DNA of 64,000 nucleotides. It comes from Alsobacter sp045348435. GTDB lineage: Bacteria; Pseudomonadota; Alphaproteobacteria; Rhizobiales; Beijerinckiaceae. This document shows, one piece after another, positions 44,702-54,412 of the stretch. The stretch covers positions 1,364,001 to 1,428,000 of the forward strand of contig NZ_CP157484.1 in the NCBI RefSeq assembly GCF_045348435.1, written 5' to 3'. Numbering within the stretch: position 1 is the first letter of the stretch; the number at the start of each line of letters is the position of its first letter. The position numbers and the translations under genes are program-made. The notes beneath the pieces are model-generated. The model was not told the origin of the DNA. It worked only from the letters and a program-made list of their open reading frames with translations, and did no database searches.

Positions 44702-45109
44702 ATGGCGTCACCTGAAATCCCGAAGATCCCGGAGCAGTACCAGTGGGTCGCCTATCTGGCGGGATTGATCGCCGCCGTGTTCACGGGCCTGAAGGCCCTG
44801 ACGGCGGGGCACAAGGCGGCCGAAACGCAGCAGCACACCATAGACGTCTTCGTCGCCGGCGGCTCGTTCATCGACCTGAAGCCCATCCGGGAGCTGAACG
44901 AGCACCTGCAGCATCTGGTCTCGCACACGGCGGCGGCAACGATCGAGCAGCGCAGGACCGCGGACGCCCTGCTCGCCATCTCCGAGCTGATGAAGAGCGA
45001 GGCAGAAGGCGACCGCATGCGCGGGGAGGTCGACAGGATCCTGGAAGAGAAGATGCGCGAACTCCGAAGCGCCGAGTTCAAGAGCGACAATCCCCGTCGC
45101 CAGAGATGA
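44702..45109 (+). CDS. Small single-pass membrane protein
   Basis: 135 residues. One hydrophobic helix near the N-terminus (WVAYLAGLIAAVFTGLKAL) followed by a long hydrophilic helical domain (DLKPIRELNEHLQHLVSHT, ERRTADALLAISELMKSEAEGDRMRGEVDRILEEKMREL) likely to form a coiled coil in the cytoplasm. ATG 44702 (MASPEIPKIPEQYQWV) is chosen; an ATG at 44666 is possible, and neither has a strong ribosome-binding site. Unknown function. Confidence 0.6.
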   Translation: MASPEIPKIPEQYQWVAYLAGLIAAVFTGLKALTAGHKAAETQQHTIDVFVAGGSFIDLKPIRELNEHLQHLVSHTAAATIEQRRTADALLAISELMKSEAEGDRMRGEVDRILEEKMRELRSAEFKSDNPRRQR

Positions 45110-45288
45110 GTTTCGGGCTTAGACGCCGGTCCGAAGCCCGCATGGTGCGGGCATGTGAAACAGACCATGGCAGCATGCCCGGACGGCCTTCGCTGAGCTC
45201 GCCCAGGCTCCTGGCTGTGATCTGTTTGCGCCCCTCTGCACTGGCCCGCCCGGCTCACGCCGTGGCGGCCTTTTGGTTTGCGGGCGCC

Positions 45289-45324
45289 ACAAACGAAAAT
45301 GGGCCGGTCACGAGGACCGGCCCA
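45289..45324 (-). terminator. Rho-independent terminator of S-layer-like paralogue 2
   Basis: TGGGCCGGTC ACGAG GACCGGCCCA, a perfect 10-bp stem. On the minus strand it is followed by TTTTCGTTT, about 20 bases after the stop codon. Confidence 0.85.
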
Positions 45325-45344
45325 GCCTCAGTCGTCCGATGAGA

Positions 45345-47015
45345 TCAGGCGAGGATGAGATCAGCGGTTGTGAAGCCAGCAGCCGTCACGCCGGTCAACA
45401 CAACCGCGAGGTCGGTGCCCGCGCTGAAGTTGCCGTCCTTGTTGACGTCAACGTACACGGTGTCAGTGGTGTCGTTGAGGACAACACGGGCGGTGCCCGC
45501 GAAGAAGCCAGCGATATCACCAGCGACGGCCACAACCGTGGACCCAACGGTCGTGTCGGCACCAAGGTTGAACGCCTTGAGGTCGAGCTTGTCTTCAGCC
45601 GCCTGGTCGAAGTTGGTGATCGTGGTCAGCTTGTTGATGGTCGACACGTTCGTCGTGTTGAACTGAACGACATCGGCCTGAGTGCCAGTGGTAAGCGTGA
45701 TGTTGTTCACGCCCGCGCTGGACGCCAGCACCGTCACACCACCGGTCGGACCACCAACCGCCGAGAAGTCGACCGTCATGTCGCCCTTGTGGGCGGATGC
45801 GTCGAACTTCGTCAGGTTGGTGATGCTATTCGCCGCCCCTGCCGTCGCGCCCGAATAGTTGAAGGTACCGGACCCGGTCAAGCTGATTGCTTTAGCATCA
45901 GTCGCCACGAGGCTCCGAATGCTGGAAGTCGTTCCGGCAATCGCGGAGTCATCCGACTGGTTGATCGTGAGGTTTTCGACACCAAGGACGGAAATGGCAG
46001 TACCCGCACCGGCCGTAACGTCACGCAAGTTCAGGGTAGCCGAGTCGTTGGAGCCAGTGGCACCAGCGAAAGTGAATGTAGCGACATCGGTGATGGTGCC
46101 GCGCACGCCAACCTGAGTCGACAAAGCCACGTTGGTGAACGTAACCGCACCAGTGGTGTCTGCAGCTGCCGAACCACCCTTGTCCCACACCGCAACAACG
46201 CCCGAGGAGTCACCGAGGTCGACGGTAACCGCGAACGTAGCTGCCTCACTAACGAAGATGTTTTCAACGCTCTTGAGGACCGGCTTCACAGCGGCCGCCG
46301 GGGAGGCATCGAAAGACGCGTTCAGGGTGTCATTGCCGCCGCCAGCGTCGATGGTGTCGGCGGTGTTGAGCGAGTTCGCGACAGCATCACCACGGATCGT
46401 GTCGTCGCCAGCAGTGGTCTTATTCGCGGTCACGCTGTTATCGGGGGTGAACGTGTCAGCGCCGACGGCCAGCGTGAAGGTCTGCCCGGCGATTCCGCCG
46501 CCCGTGCTGGACTGGGTCACGATGCCGGAGATGGCAGCGTCGGCCTGAGCGTCCGTCGCGGGAGTGGTCGCGATCGGAGCGAGGAAGGCGCGGCCAGCGT
46601 TGCCGGCAGCGGTGCCATTGTAGGCGACGATCTCGTTGCCCTGGTCGACATGCGAAGTGAAGGTGTTCGCGGAAGCGATCTTCGCATCGGAGATCGTCTT
46701 GTCGGTGCCCTGGGCGCCGTCAAGGATGTTGATCGCGATGTTGTTGACGTTCATTTTGCCGCTGGTGAGCTGGCCGAGGTAGAACTTCAGGCCATCGGCG
46801 TCGGCGTCACGGTTGAACAGGGTCTTGTAGATCGAGTTGACGATCTGAACGTTGTTCTGGCCCGCGAAGCGGATCTTGAACTCGTCGGTCGCGGCGAGGT
46901 CGCTGATGGCGCTCAGGTTCGCGCCATTGTTGGTCACGCCGTTGAAATAGGCGAGGCCAAGCGGGTCAGCGGGGCGGCCGAACAGGGCGACGTATACGCC
47001 TTGGATAGTTGCCAT
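45345..47015 (-). CDS. S-layer-like secreted protein with DUF4214 repeats, paralogue 2
   Basis: 556 residues. Same architecture as the paralogue at 14069: two DUF4214 units (YVALFGRPADPLGLAYF, YKTLFNRDADADGLKFY), a Cys-free Thr/Ala/Asp-rich beta body, and the tail VYVDVNKDGNFSAGTDLAVVLTGVTAAGFTTADLILA. Codon choice is noticeably different, with more AAC/GGC/ACC-type preferred codons and fewer rare ones, which suggests strong expression. AAGGA is nine bases before the ATG and a strong terminator follows. The most diverged of the three. Possible main surface-layer subunit (inference). Confidence 0.85.
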   Translation of the reverse strand: MATIQGVYVALFGRPADPLGLAYFNGVTNNGANLSAISDLAATDEFKIRFAGQNNVQIVNSIYKTLFNRDADADGLKFYLGQLTSGKMNVNNIAINILDGAQGTDKTISDAKIASANTFTSHVDQGNEIVAYNGTAAGNAGRAFLAPIATTPATDAQADAAISGIVTQSSTGGGIAGQTFTLAVGADTFTPDNSVTANKTTAGDDTIRGDAVANSLNTADTIDAGGGNDTLNASFDASPAAAVKPVLKSVENIFVSEAATFAVTVDLGDSSGVVAVWDKGGSAAADTTGAVTFTNVALSTQVGVRGTITDVATFTFAGATGSNDSATLNLRDVTAGAGTAISVLGVENLTINQSDDSAIAGTTSSIRSLVATDAKAISLTGSGTFNYSGATAGAANSITNLTKFDASAHKGDMTVDFSAVGGPTGGVTVLASSAGVNNITLTTGTQADVVQFNTTNVSTINKLTTITNFDQAAEDKLDLKAFNLGADTTVGSTVVAVAGDIAGFFAGTARVVLNDTTDTVYVDVNKDGNFSAGTDLAVVLTGVTAAGFTTADLILA

Positions 47016-47543
47016 TGGGTGGTGTCCTTTTATCTCTTCAAAGCTGCACCGCTTCGGTCGCTATCGACTCGGACCAGAGCAGGTGGAGAAACTCGTACAG
47101 TAATCCCCATAGGTTGCAAACCGGAATTTTGGGGTCCGAGCAGAAATTTTCCGGTGTGTGGTTCGCGCAACACTCAGACGAAAACTAGATTAACTCGCTG
47201 AACTGAAAGGAAAAATCGGGAAAATGGACTGAAACTGCGCTGCTTCGGACTAATATAATTTGCCTGTTCAGAGTTTATTCATATTCGTTAAACAGTGGTG
47301 ACCTTGGGCTTGGCTAACCCGCGGGTCGCCCTGCAGATTGTTGCCTCAGCGCGCCTGGGAAATAACTGAGGCTTTACCATGAAGATGCCTGGAAAGCGGC
47401 CAAGCTCATGGAGCGGCTTAGCCTTCGGCGAATGCCTCCACGCAGGCGATCCGGGTTCGCGTGTCGGATCGTTCGTCTGGACGTCGCGGATCTCAGACCG
47501 AGAGTCTGGGCTCGTCGGGAGCAACCCTTCTTGGGGGACGCTC
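47016..47543. other. AT-rich leader region of S-layer-like paralogue 2
   Basis: About 530 bases with no gene. The block 47160-47300 is strikingly AT-rich for this genome, with GGACTAATATAATTTGCC near 47245-47265 (TATATT on the minus strand), a candidate -10. A long untranslated leader is likely. Confidence 0.4.
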
Positions 47544-48181
47544 TTCTTAAGTGTCGCCTCATTGCGGCGCCACCCTGAACAGCCCGATCGGCGGCGTCGG
47601 CCATGTCATAGCGGGTCGCGATTCGGCGTGACTGCTTGAGTTTATTGAAGCGGCGCTCGATGCGGTTGCGGAACGCGTAGACGAATCCTTCGACCGGTGC
47701 TTGGACGATGCGGTTGCGCTTGTACGGAATGACGGGCTCGGCCCTGCGCTTCCGAAGGTCGTCGCGAATGGCGACCCTGTCGTAGCCCTTGTCGGCGATC
47801 AGGACCTTCGGTGGTGGCCCCGCCTGGCCCATCAATAGGCCGTCGCCCTTTGTATCGGCGGTCTCGCCCAGCGTCAGAACGAGCCCGACGGGCAGGCCGA
47901 GGCCGTTCGTCCGGGGGTGGATTTTTGTCGTGAGGCCACCTCGCGAACGGCCGATAGCGTGGCCGCCAAGGGGCCCGGAGTATCCGCCTTTTTTGCGCCC
48001 GCCGAGTGCTGGTGGGCGCGCACGATGGTGCTGTCGATCATTTGTACCGTCTCTTGGGCGGCGCGCCGGTGCGGGCGGTCCAAAAGATTGCATCGAGGAT
48101 GAGGCGGTTCGGAGGGCGACCACTCCGAGCGCCGGTGCGCACCAGAAACGGCGCGAAGAACGCCCACTCTTCGTCCGACAT
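47544..48181 (-). pseudogene. IS5-family (IS427-type) transposase with internal deletion
   Basis: Begins MSDEEWAFFAPFLVRTGARSG at 48181, runs to FWTARTGAPP, then a deletion joins to QMIDSTIVRAHQHSAGAKK, followed in another frame by GGYSGPLGGHAIGRSRGGLTTKIH, VLIADKGYD and the C-terminal IERRFNKLKQSRRIATRYD. DDE residues partly remain, but the frame is broken. A different group from the IS5 relic at position 1. Confidence 0.8.
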
Positions 48182-48455
48182 CAGCCCGCGCACGCCGCCG
48201 CTCCCCCGCAAAGAGCAGCTTTGAATCAGCCCTCTGGCGATTTGGGCTCCCCTTTGTCAACACGGCCTAAGTCGATGGTTCGAAGCCCCGGCCTAATCCG
48301 AGTGAACGCAACCTTCTTCCGGCTTGGCAGCCGATAGCGGAGGTGCGCCAGATCACGCCGAGGGCGATTGCTATGGACTAATCATAAGAATACTGCCGCT
48401 GAAGCTCTCTCGGGCTCATCGAGCCCGGCAGCGACAGACGACCAGGGAGAACGTC

Positions 48456-50099
48456 ATGGCCAGCATCCAAGGTGTCTATGTTGCGCTCTTCAATCGGCCA
48501 GCCGATCCGGCCGGGCTTAAGTTCTTTAGCGACGCCACCGGTAACGGAAAGGATTTGACGAAGATCGGTGACCTCGCCTCCACTGCGGAGTACCAGACGA
48601 GGTTCACAGGACAGTCGAACACCCAGATCGTCAACTCCATCTACAAGAGCCTGTTCAACAGAGACGCAGAGCCCACAGGCCTCTCCTTTTTCGTTGACGC
48701 TCTCACATCAGGCCGACAGACGATCAACACGATCGCCATCAACATCCTCGATGGCGCATTGGGGGCCGACAAGACGCTGATCGATCTCAAGGTGTCGGCG
48801 GCCGACCTGTTCACCAGCCACATCGACACCAGCGCCGAAATCTCCGCCTATAACGGCACCTCCGCCGCCAATGCCGGGCGAGCCTATCTTTCCGCGGTGC
48901 TGACGACGCTGCCATCGGTGACCCAGGTCGACGCGGCGATCGCCGGCATCGTATCCGGCGCAGGCGGCGGCACGGGCGGCGTGCCCGGTCAAACCTTCAC
49001 GCTGACGGCGGGAGCGGATAATTTCCTGCCAACGGCGACAAACGCGGCCTTCAAAACCACCGATAACGATGACACGTTCCGCGCCAATGTGACGGCGAAC
49101 AGCCTGACCTCGGCCGACAACATCGACGCCGGCGGCGGCAACGACACCTTGAACGCGCTCTACACGGTCTTGACAACTGCCAAACCGGTGCTGACCAACC
49201 TCGAAAATGTTTTCGTCACCGCTACTGGAAACACGGTTCAGCTTGATCTTAGCGACTCGACAGGCGTAGCAGCGCTGTGGAACAAGAGCTCGAGCACCGT
49301 GTTCCAAGGAGTTGGCATGAAGCTCGGCACTGACGCCGGGCTGACGGGCGCCATCACTGAAACCACGGTCTTCATCTATCCAGCCGCGACTGGAACAGAA
49401 GACAAGGCGACGTTGCAAGTGCGCGAGGCGACCTTCAACACAGCCAATAAGGCCGTGTTCATTGACGCCATCGAACATCTCACCATCCAGCAGTCGGACG
49501 ATCCGGCGACCCCGGGCAATGTCTCCACCATCGCGGGCCTCCAAACCCTTGCCGCCCGGACCATCGATATCACGGGCGAAGGCGCCCTCAATTTGGGAGG
49601 GGCGCAAACCCAGGTCCCGAAGCTGACCACCCTTGACGCCTCCCATCACAAGGGAGACATGACCTTTGACGTCAACACCGCTGCATCCCCCCCGACGCAG
49701 CCCTTGACCATCCTGCCCTCGGCCCAAGGGGTCAACACCATCACACTCAAGGCCGGCAACGGCCTGCCGGACGTGATCCAGTTCACCGCCGACAACGTCT
49801 CGACCGTCGGCAAGCTCACGACCGTCGCCAACTTCAACCAGAACGCGGAGGACAAACTGGACCTCAAGGCGTTTGCGCTAGGCTCGGACACCACGGTCGG
49901 GACCACCGGGGCGACGCTGACGGGCGACACGGCCGGCTTCTTCACCGGCACCAACCGGGTTGTCCTCAACGACGCCACCGACACCATCTATGTGGATATC
50001 AACAAAGACGGCAATTTCAGCGCCACAACGGACCTTGCGATCAAGATCACCGGCGTGACGGCGGCCGGGTTCACTGCGGCGGACCTCGTCCTGTCCTGA
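48456..50099 (+). CDS. S-layer-like secreted protein with DUF4214 repeats, paralogue 3
   Basis: 547 residues, exactly the length of paralogue 1 and close to it throughout (YVALFNRPADPAGLKFFSDA; LVNLDNRDAEP-type unit YKSLFNRDAEPTGLSFF; tail KDGNFSATTDLAIKITG...FTAADLVLS). The last 240 bases of coding DNA are almost identical to those of paralogue 1, including runs of more than 50 identical bases, whereas the N-terminal DNA differs at many third positions and the middle differs in protein. This fits gene conversion at the 3' end. ATG 48456 (GGGAGA upstream); the frame is open earlier, but without similarity. Confidence 0.85.
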   Translation: MASIQGVYVALFNRPADPAGLKFFSDATGNGKDLTKIGDLASTAEYQTRFTGQSNTQIVNSIYKSLFNRDAEPTGLSFFVDALTSGRQTINTIAINILDGALGADKTLIDLKVSAADLFTSHIDTSAEISAYNGTSAANAGRAYLSAVLTTLPSVTQVDAAIAGIVSGAGGGTGGVPGQTFTLTAGADNFLPTATNAAFKTTDNDDTFRANVTANSLTSADNIDAGGGNDTLNALYTVLTTAKPVLTNLENVFVTATGNTVQLDLSDSTGVAALWNKSSSTVFQGVGMKLGTDAGLTGAITETTVFIYPAATGTEDKATLQVREATFNTANKAVFIDAIEHLTIQQSDDPATPGNVSTIAGLQTLAARTIDITGEGALNLGGAQTQVPKLTTLDASHHKGDMTFDVNTAASPPTQPLTILPSAQGVNTITLKAGNGLPDVIQFTADNVSTVGKLTTVANFNQNAEDKLDLKAFALGSDTTVGTTGATLTGDTAGFFTGTNRVVLNDATDTIYVDINKDGNFSATTDLAIKITGVTAAGFTAADLVLS

Positions 50100-50130
50100 G
50101 AGGCGCTGCGGGGCTGACCGGGTCAGCAAG

Positions 50131-50190
<60 letters not shown>

Positions 50191-50610
50191 TCATTCACGA
50201 GACCCGCTCGTGGGCGAGGCCCTCGACCTGCATGGCTCGGTGCGGCTTTCATCGTGAGCTGGAGAGTCGGCCCACGATCCCACGCCGGAAACCGCGATTG
50301 ATTCTGGGGGACACCCAAAGGGGCGATCTGTCGTCGGCAGATGCCGGCGGATCTCGCGACTCAATGGGTTCTAAGTAGGCTTGAGCGTCAGGCTGTAAGT
50401 CGGCTCCGGCAGGCGCGACCTCACAATGGCTCGCCCTCCGCACCTCCACACTCGACCACCTGATCGGCGCAACCGGGGCATGTTGTTTGCCTTCGCCGGC
50501 GATTGCCATCGCTCGGCCGGAGAACCAGCCCAGACCCGATCATCCAGTCCGTCCCGATTTCTCTGGGTGCCGAGTAGGCCTGGGCGCGCCATAGCCGTAT
50601 CCTGATCCTG
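50191..50610. other. Gene-free stretch
   Basis: About 420 bases between the hairpin and a doubtful small frame. Nothing supported on either strand. Confidence 0.4.
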
Positions 50611-50778
50611 ATGACCGACTTGGCGGCGAAAGCCTCGTCGAAGGCGCTGGCCCCGTTTATGGCGCTGGGCCTTACCGCGGGTCACGCCAAACTCGCGGAG
50701 TGCATCGGGAGCGGCGAAACGCTCGTGAGGCGGCCGAGAATTGTGGGTTTGCCGAAGCTACAGCGCGAACTGTTCTGA
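50611..50778 (+). CDS. Doubtful 55-residue protein
   Basis: MTDLAAKASSKALAPFMALGLTA...AECIGSGETLVRRPRIVGLP. The AECIGSGETLVRR part is reminiscent of phasin-like granule proteins, but the match is a visual impression only. No ribosome-binding site. It may be a gene remnant. Confidence 0.25.
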   Translation: MTDLAAKASSKALAPFMALGLTAGHAKLAECIGSGETLVRRPRIVGLPKLQRELF

Positions 50779-51450
50779 AACCAATCTACGCCCGGCTGGA
50801 CGTTTGACGGCGAAGCGAACCCGCCGCCCTCCAGAGATGGGGGCCGAAGAAGTACCGATCCGGATGACCCTTCAGAATTTGTAACTTGTGCCGAGCCGAA
50901 CAGTGTGAAGTTCAGGTCGCTGCTCGGCCGAGCCGCCTGAATACAGGATCGAGGAAACATTCTTATAGTCCTCGAATTTCGTGAACCGGTATTCGACCCT
51001 CCCAGTCCATTGCGGGGTGATGAGATACTCGACACCTGCCCCGAGGATCCATCCCCATGTCCTGTGCGAAGCGGCTTCAGAGTAAACCCCTGCCGCTACC
51101 CCAAAGACGTTCGATGGGGGAAGGGCGACCCCGTAGGAATTTTGCAGGCTGGCATATGCGACGCCAGCGGTTCCGTAAATCAGAGCGTTCTTGTAGGCGA
51201 AACCGATGCGACCGCGAACCGAGCCTTGCCAGTCGATTTCGGTTGAGGCCTTTGCCACATAGCCCGGAGCCGCATTATCTGCGAGCGACAGCGCGCCCTT
51301 CAGCCCCGACTTCTCGAAATCGACTTCTACGCCAGAAACGACGCCCTGCTCCACTTCGAAGTTGTAACCGGCGTGAACACCGCCGACGACGCCATTCTGA
51401 TTATAACCGGTATCCAAGCCCAGCATGGACAAGGGCAGCTTTACCGGGCC

Positions 51451-52505
51451 TAGAGCGGTTTCCGAGCTGAAGGAATCGAAGCGGATTCCCAAATCAGCGC
51501 AAGAGTGATTCAAGCTGTCTGCCGGGGCTGGGGGCCGGCAGGCATGTCGAGAGCACTGTCGCTTGATCTGCGGGTTCGTGTGCTGGCCGCCGTTGAGGCC
51601 GGCGCGTCGCATCGTGAAGCGGGCGAACGCTTTGGCGTGAGCGCGGCCAGTGTCAGCCGATGGCGGCGATTGGCCCGTGAGCAGGGGGAACCTCGGCCAG
51701 GGCCGCTCGGCGGAGATCGTCGCTCGCAGCGCATCGAGGCGCACGCGGCGGTCATCCGATCCCTTGTCGATACCAAGCCGGACATCACGCTGTCGGAGAT
51801 CAAGGCCGACCTGTCGGAGCAGGGTGTGGCGGTAGGCATCGGCACCCTCTGGCGGTTCTTTCGCCGGCACGGTCTGACGCTCAAAAAAAGTCGGCGCATG
51901 CCGCGGAGCAGAGCCGGCCGGACATTCTGAGGCGGCGGCAGGCCTGGTTCGACGACCAGCTTGATCTGGAGCCGGAACGCCTGCTCTTCATCGATGAGAC
52001 GTGGGCGACGACCAAGATGACGCGGGCCAGGGGACGAGCCCCTCGGGGCCAGCGGCTGCGCATGAGCGTGCCGCACGGGCATTGGAAGACCACCACCTTC
52101 GTGGCCGGCCTGCGCTCGACAGGGATGGTCGCGCCCTTCGTCATCGACGGACCGATCAACCGCGACGCGTTCGAGACTTATGTCGAGAAGGTCCTCGGCC
52201 CCGAGCTGGCGCCAGGCGACGTCGTCGTCATGGACAATCTGTCGAGCCACAAGGGTCCGCGCGTGCGCCAGATGATCGAGGCGGCAGGCGCGAGCTTGCT
52301 CTACCTCCCGCCCTACAGCCCCGACTTCAACCCCATCGAGAACGCCTTCTCCAAGCTGAAGGCCCTGCTTCGCAAGGCCGAGGAGCGAACGGTCGTTGGC
52401 CTCTGGGACGCCCTCGGCCGTATCGTCGACCTCTTCACACCAGCCGAATGCGCCAACTTCTTCGCAGCAGCCGGCTACGATGCAGTCTGATCGGAAATGG
52501 GTCTA
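51451..52505 (+). mobile_element. Complete IS630 element
   Basis: About 1051 bases between duplicated TA dinucleotides (51451-51452 and 52504-52505). Imperfect terminal inverted repeats GAGCGGTTTCCGAGC and GACCCATTTCCGATC (11 of 15 match). It carries one transposase gene read through a -1 frameshift. It interrupts a porin gene. A second, damaged copy lies at 43071-44610. Confidence 0.9.
51544..52490 (+). CDS. IS630-family transposase with programmed -1 frameshift
   Basis: The first frame (to TGA 51930) encodes the helix-turn-helix part (LRVRVLAAVEAGASHREAGERFGVSAASVSRW). At the A7 run 51883-51889 a -1 shift gives LKKKSAHAAEQSRPDILRRRQAW and continues in the second frame with the DDE residues: Asp in LLFIDETW, Asp in VVMDNLSSHKG, Glu in YSPDFNPIENAFSKLK, ending GYDAV at 52490. 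A/T slippery runs at this place are known for IS630 elements. Therefore probably an active element rather than a broken gene. Confidence 0.85.
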
Positions 52506-52686
52506 GATACAGTTCAGTATGGTCCGTCCCCCATGCATATCCCAACTGCGCACCAATATAAGCGCCCTCCCAGCGGGCCACGTTAACATCTTCGTACTGT
52601 GGATAATGGGGTCGGGACGCGTAGTCGGCGGCGAGCGCCCTCGTCGATGCGCAGAAGGCGAGAGTCAGCATGGCGAAATTCTTCAT

Positions 52687-53302
52687 CGTTTCAGCCGAAT
52701 ACGTGAGTTTCGTTAAGCCAACGCTATTCCGCTAACCTTAACGGATGGCTAATTTCGTGGCCGAAACTAAGTTGTTGAACCTGCCTCATTTCCGCTCCCG
52801 AACCGGCCTCGAAGCCGCGAACATCGGCCATTGGCAACGGCCATGGCCGGGTGCACGGACGAGAAGGTGCGACCCAAGAGGGACGGCACGAAGGGGCTGG
52901 CCCATCTGCCTGCTGCGCCTCCATCGACAGCGCGAAAGTGACGCTTGCCGATCGGCCCATGGATGGCGTGGGGGTCTGCAAGGACGGGTTCTCCTTGTTT
53001 GCGAGATGGAGGACACCTGCAGGTCTGCTTCAAGGAATGCAGGGGGCGTCGGGCCGCCCTCATCCCGTCTGGTTCAGGTCGTCGCTGTCGTCGTCATCAG
53101 TCGTCTTCTACGGCCTTGATCCGCAAGGAGCCCGACGCAGCAATGTGAGTACGATCGAATTGAAACACTCTCGACGCACACGGCCTGAACGCGGAGGCAC
53201 GGATGCGTCGAGAGCTAGAGGATGTTGGCTACGTCACCCGCCATCGTCGATCGGTGTGGACCGTAAGCGGATCGACTGGCCGCGCCAGCCACTCGCCATC
53301 AT
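52687..53302. other. Upstream region of the split porin and gene-poor DNA
   Basis: 52690-52760 is AT-richer and should hold the porin promoter (minus strand). The remaining 540 bases contain only low-quality overlapping frames. Confidence 0.4.
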
Positions 53303-53503
53303 GTGGAGGGCGTCATCGATCCCTGCAGTCTGGCGGGCTGTCCGGTTGACGGCGTGGTCATCGCTCCTTTCGCCGGAATCGGCAAGGTCGGCGTCGTTGC
53401 TCGGCGACCTGGACGGGGAGCCGAATTCATCGAACTCAACCCTGCGCAGGCCGAGGTCACCCAACGACGGTGCGGCGCGCCGCCCGGCGCCGGCCAAACG
53501 GGA
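53303..53503 (+). pseudogene. C-terminal fragment of a DNA methyltransferase
   Basis: CSLAGCPVDGVVIAPFAGIGKVGVVARRPGRGAEFIELNPAQAEVTQRRC matches the end of N4/N6 DNA methylases (usually GCP-GG-VLDPFAG-GTTG-VA--LGR-A--IELNP-Y). Here the DPFAGSGTTG SAM motif is degraded to APFAGIGKVG, and no upstream part exists. Probably left by a phage or restriction-modification system. Confidence 0.65.
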
Positions 53504-53745
53504 CAGCGTGGACACTGGCATGAGCAAGAAATTCCGAGGCCTGATGACCATTCGTGGCCCGACGGCTTCAATCCGGCGATCTCTCCCTATGGCTGGCCCG
53601 GATTCGTCCGGGCCATCTTCTTGGGCGGCAGTCCGCGTCCTATGGCGGAACGCCCTGATCGTACCAAGGACGGCCGCCGTCCTCCTCGCCTGCGAGGCGG
53701 CATCCCGCGTCACCTCGGTCTGGGCTAAGGCAACTGATCACAGAC

Positions 53746-53774
53746 AAAAACCCCGCGCTGCTAACAGCGCGGGG
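53746..53774 (-). terminator. Rho-independent terminator
   Basis: CCCCGCGCTG CTAA CAGCGCGGGG, followed on the minus strand by TTTTTG. It would end minus-strand transcription from the recombinase relic side. Confidence 0.8.
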
Positions 53775-53929
53775 CCTCTGTCCGCGTCGGAGGGGGCTTA
53801 AGATCAATCTACGTAGCTGACCCACAGTCATCAAGCCTGCATTTGCGCCAGTGACGGATGTGCTCAGGCGGCGGACGCCGCCTTCGCCTTCTTCGAGCGC
53901 CTTCGCATCGTCGGCGCAGCTCCCGCGCC

Positions 53930-54053
53930 GGTCGCTCTCCTGCGCCCCCGGCGGCCGCCTGATCCGCTTGGCGCGGCGCAGCCGTTCAACCCCGGCCATT
54001 ACGCGTTCGCGGATCATGGCCCTCTCAAATCCGAGAACACCGCGCTCCGCCCG
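53930..54053 (-). pseudogene. Serine recombinase (resolvase) fragment
   Basis: GVLGFERAMIRERVMAGVERLRRAKRIRRPPG is the end of the catalytic domain plus the linker of resolvases (usually EFER-MI-ER--AGL--AR--GK--GRP). Upstream catalytic Ser region and downstream DNA-binding domain are absent. Confidence 0.6.
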
Positions 54054-54412
54054 GCTGACAGCCCCCGATCCAGTATAGGCGGGGCGCCGCCGACATGCTC
54101 GGCGAGCTCCGGAGCAAAATCATTCAATTCCTTCGAGGTCGGCTTGGGCCAGAGGTCGCGGCCAACGATCTGACGGCCGCCAACCGCGCGTCCAGCAATA
54201 CGCCATTAATGCGTTCCGAAATCGTCTGTGCGGGGTGCTAAACGGTCCGGCTGGCGCGCTATGTCATTTAGCGTTCATAAAACGACACCTTAACGCTTTC
54301 GTCCTGCAACCCAAATTGGACATAAGTCGTTACCCCTCGGGCGTCAGGATCGATTGACGCCCTCTTTATCGTCCGGATCCGGGCGGATGCATTGAGTGAC
54401 GAGGGACCTAGA
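54054..54412. other. Upstream region of LuxR-type regulator 1
   Basis: About 360 bases without a gene. Contains GCTAAAC (54237-54243) and TTTAGC (54267-54272) in opposite orientation, the same core seen near the third paralogue. AT-richer just before the start. Confidence 0.4.

Larger units (their letters stand above)
50872..52686 (-). pseudogene. Omp25/Omp31-type porin gene split by IS630
   Basis: The N-terminal exon-like part (52686 down to 52506) has a signal peptide (NFAMLTLAFCASTRALAA) and ARWEGAYIGAQLGYAWG. The C-terminal part (51450 down to 50872) has GVVGGVHAGYNFEVEQG, VRGRIGFAYKNALIYGTAGVAYA and LGTSYKF. Joining the two sides with a single TA gives an uninterrupted frame (...ELYLGPVKL...), so the gene was intact before insertion. 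The IS lies at 51451-52505. The intact porin at 21674-22414 may compensate. Confidence 0.9.

Noticed and set aside
45273..47201. 642-codon frame opposite S-layer-like paralogue 2
   Set aside because: Antisense shadow of a highly biased gene; no ribosome-binding site.
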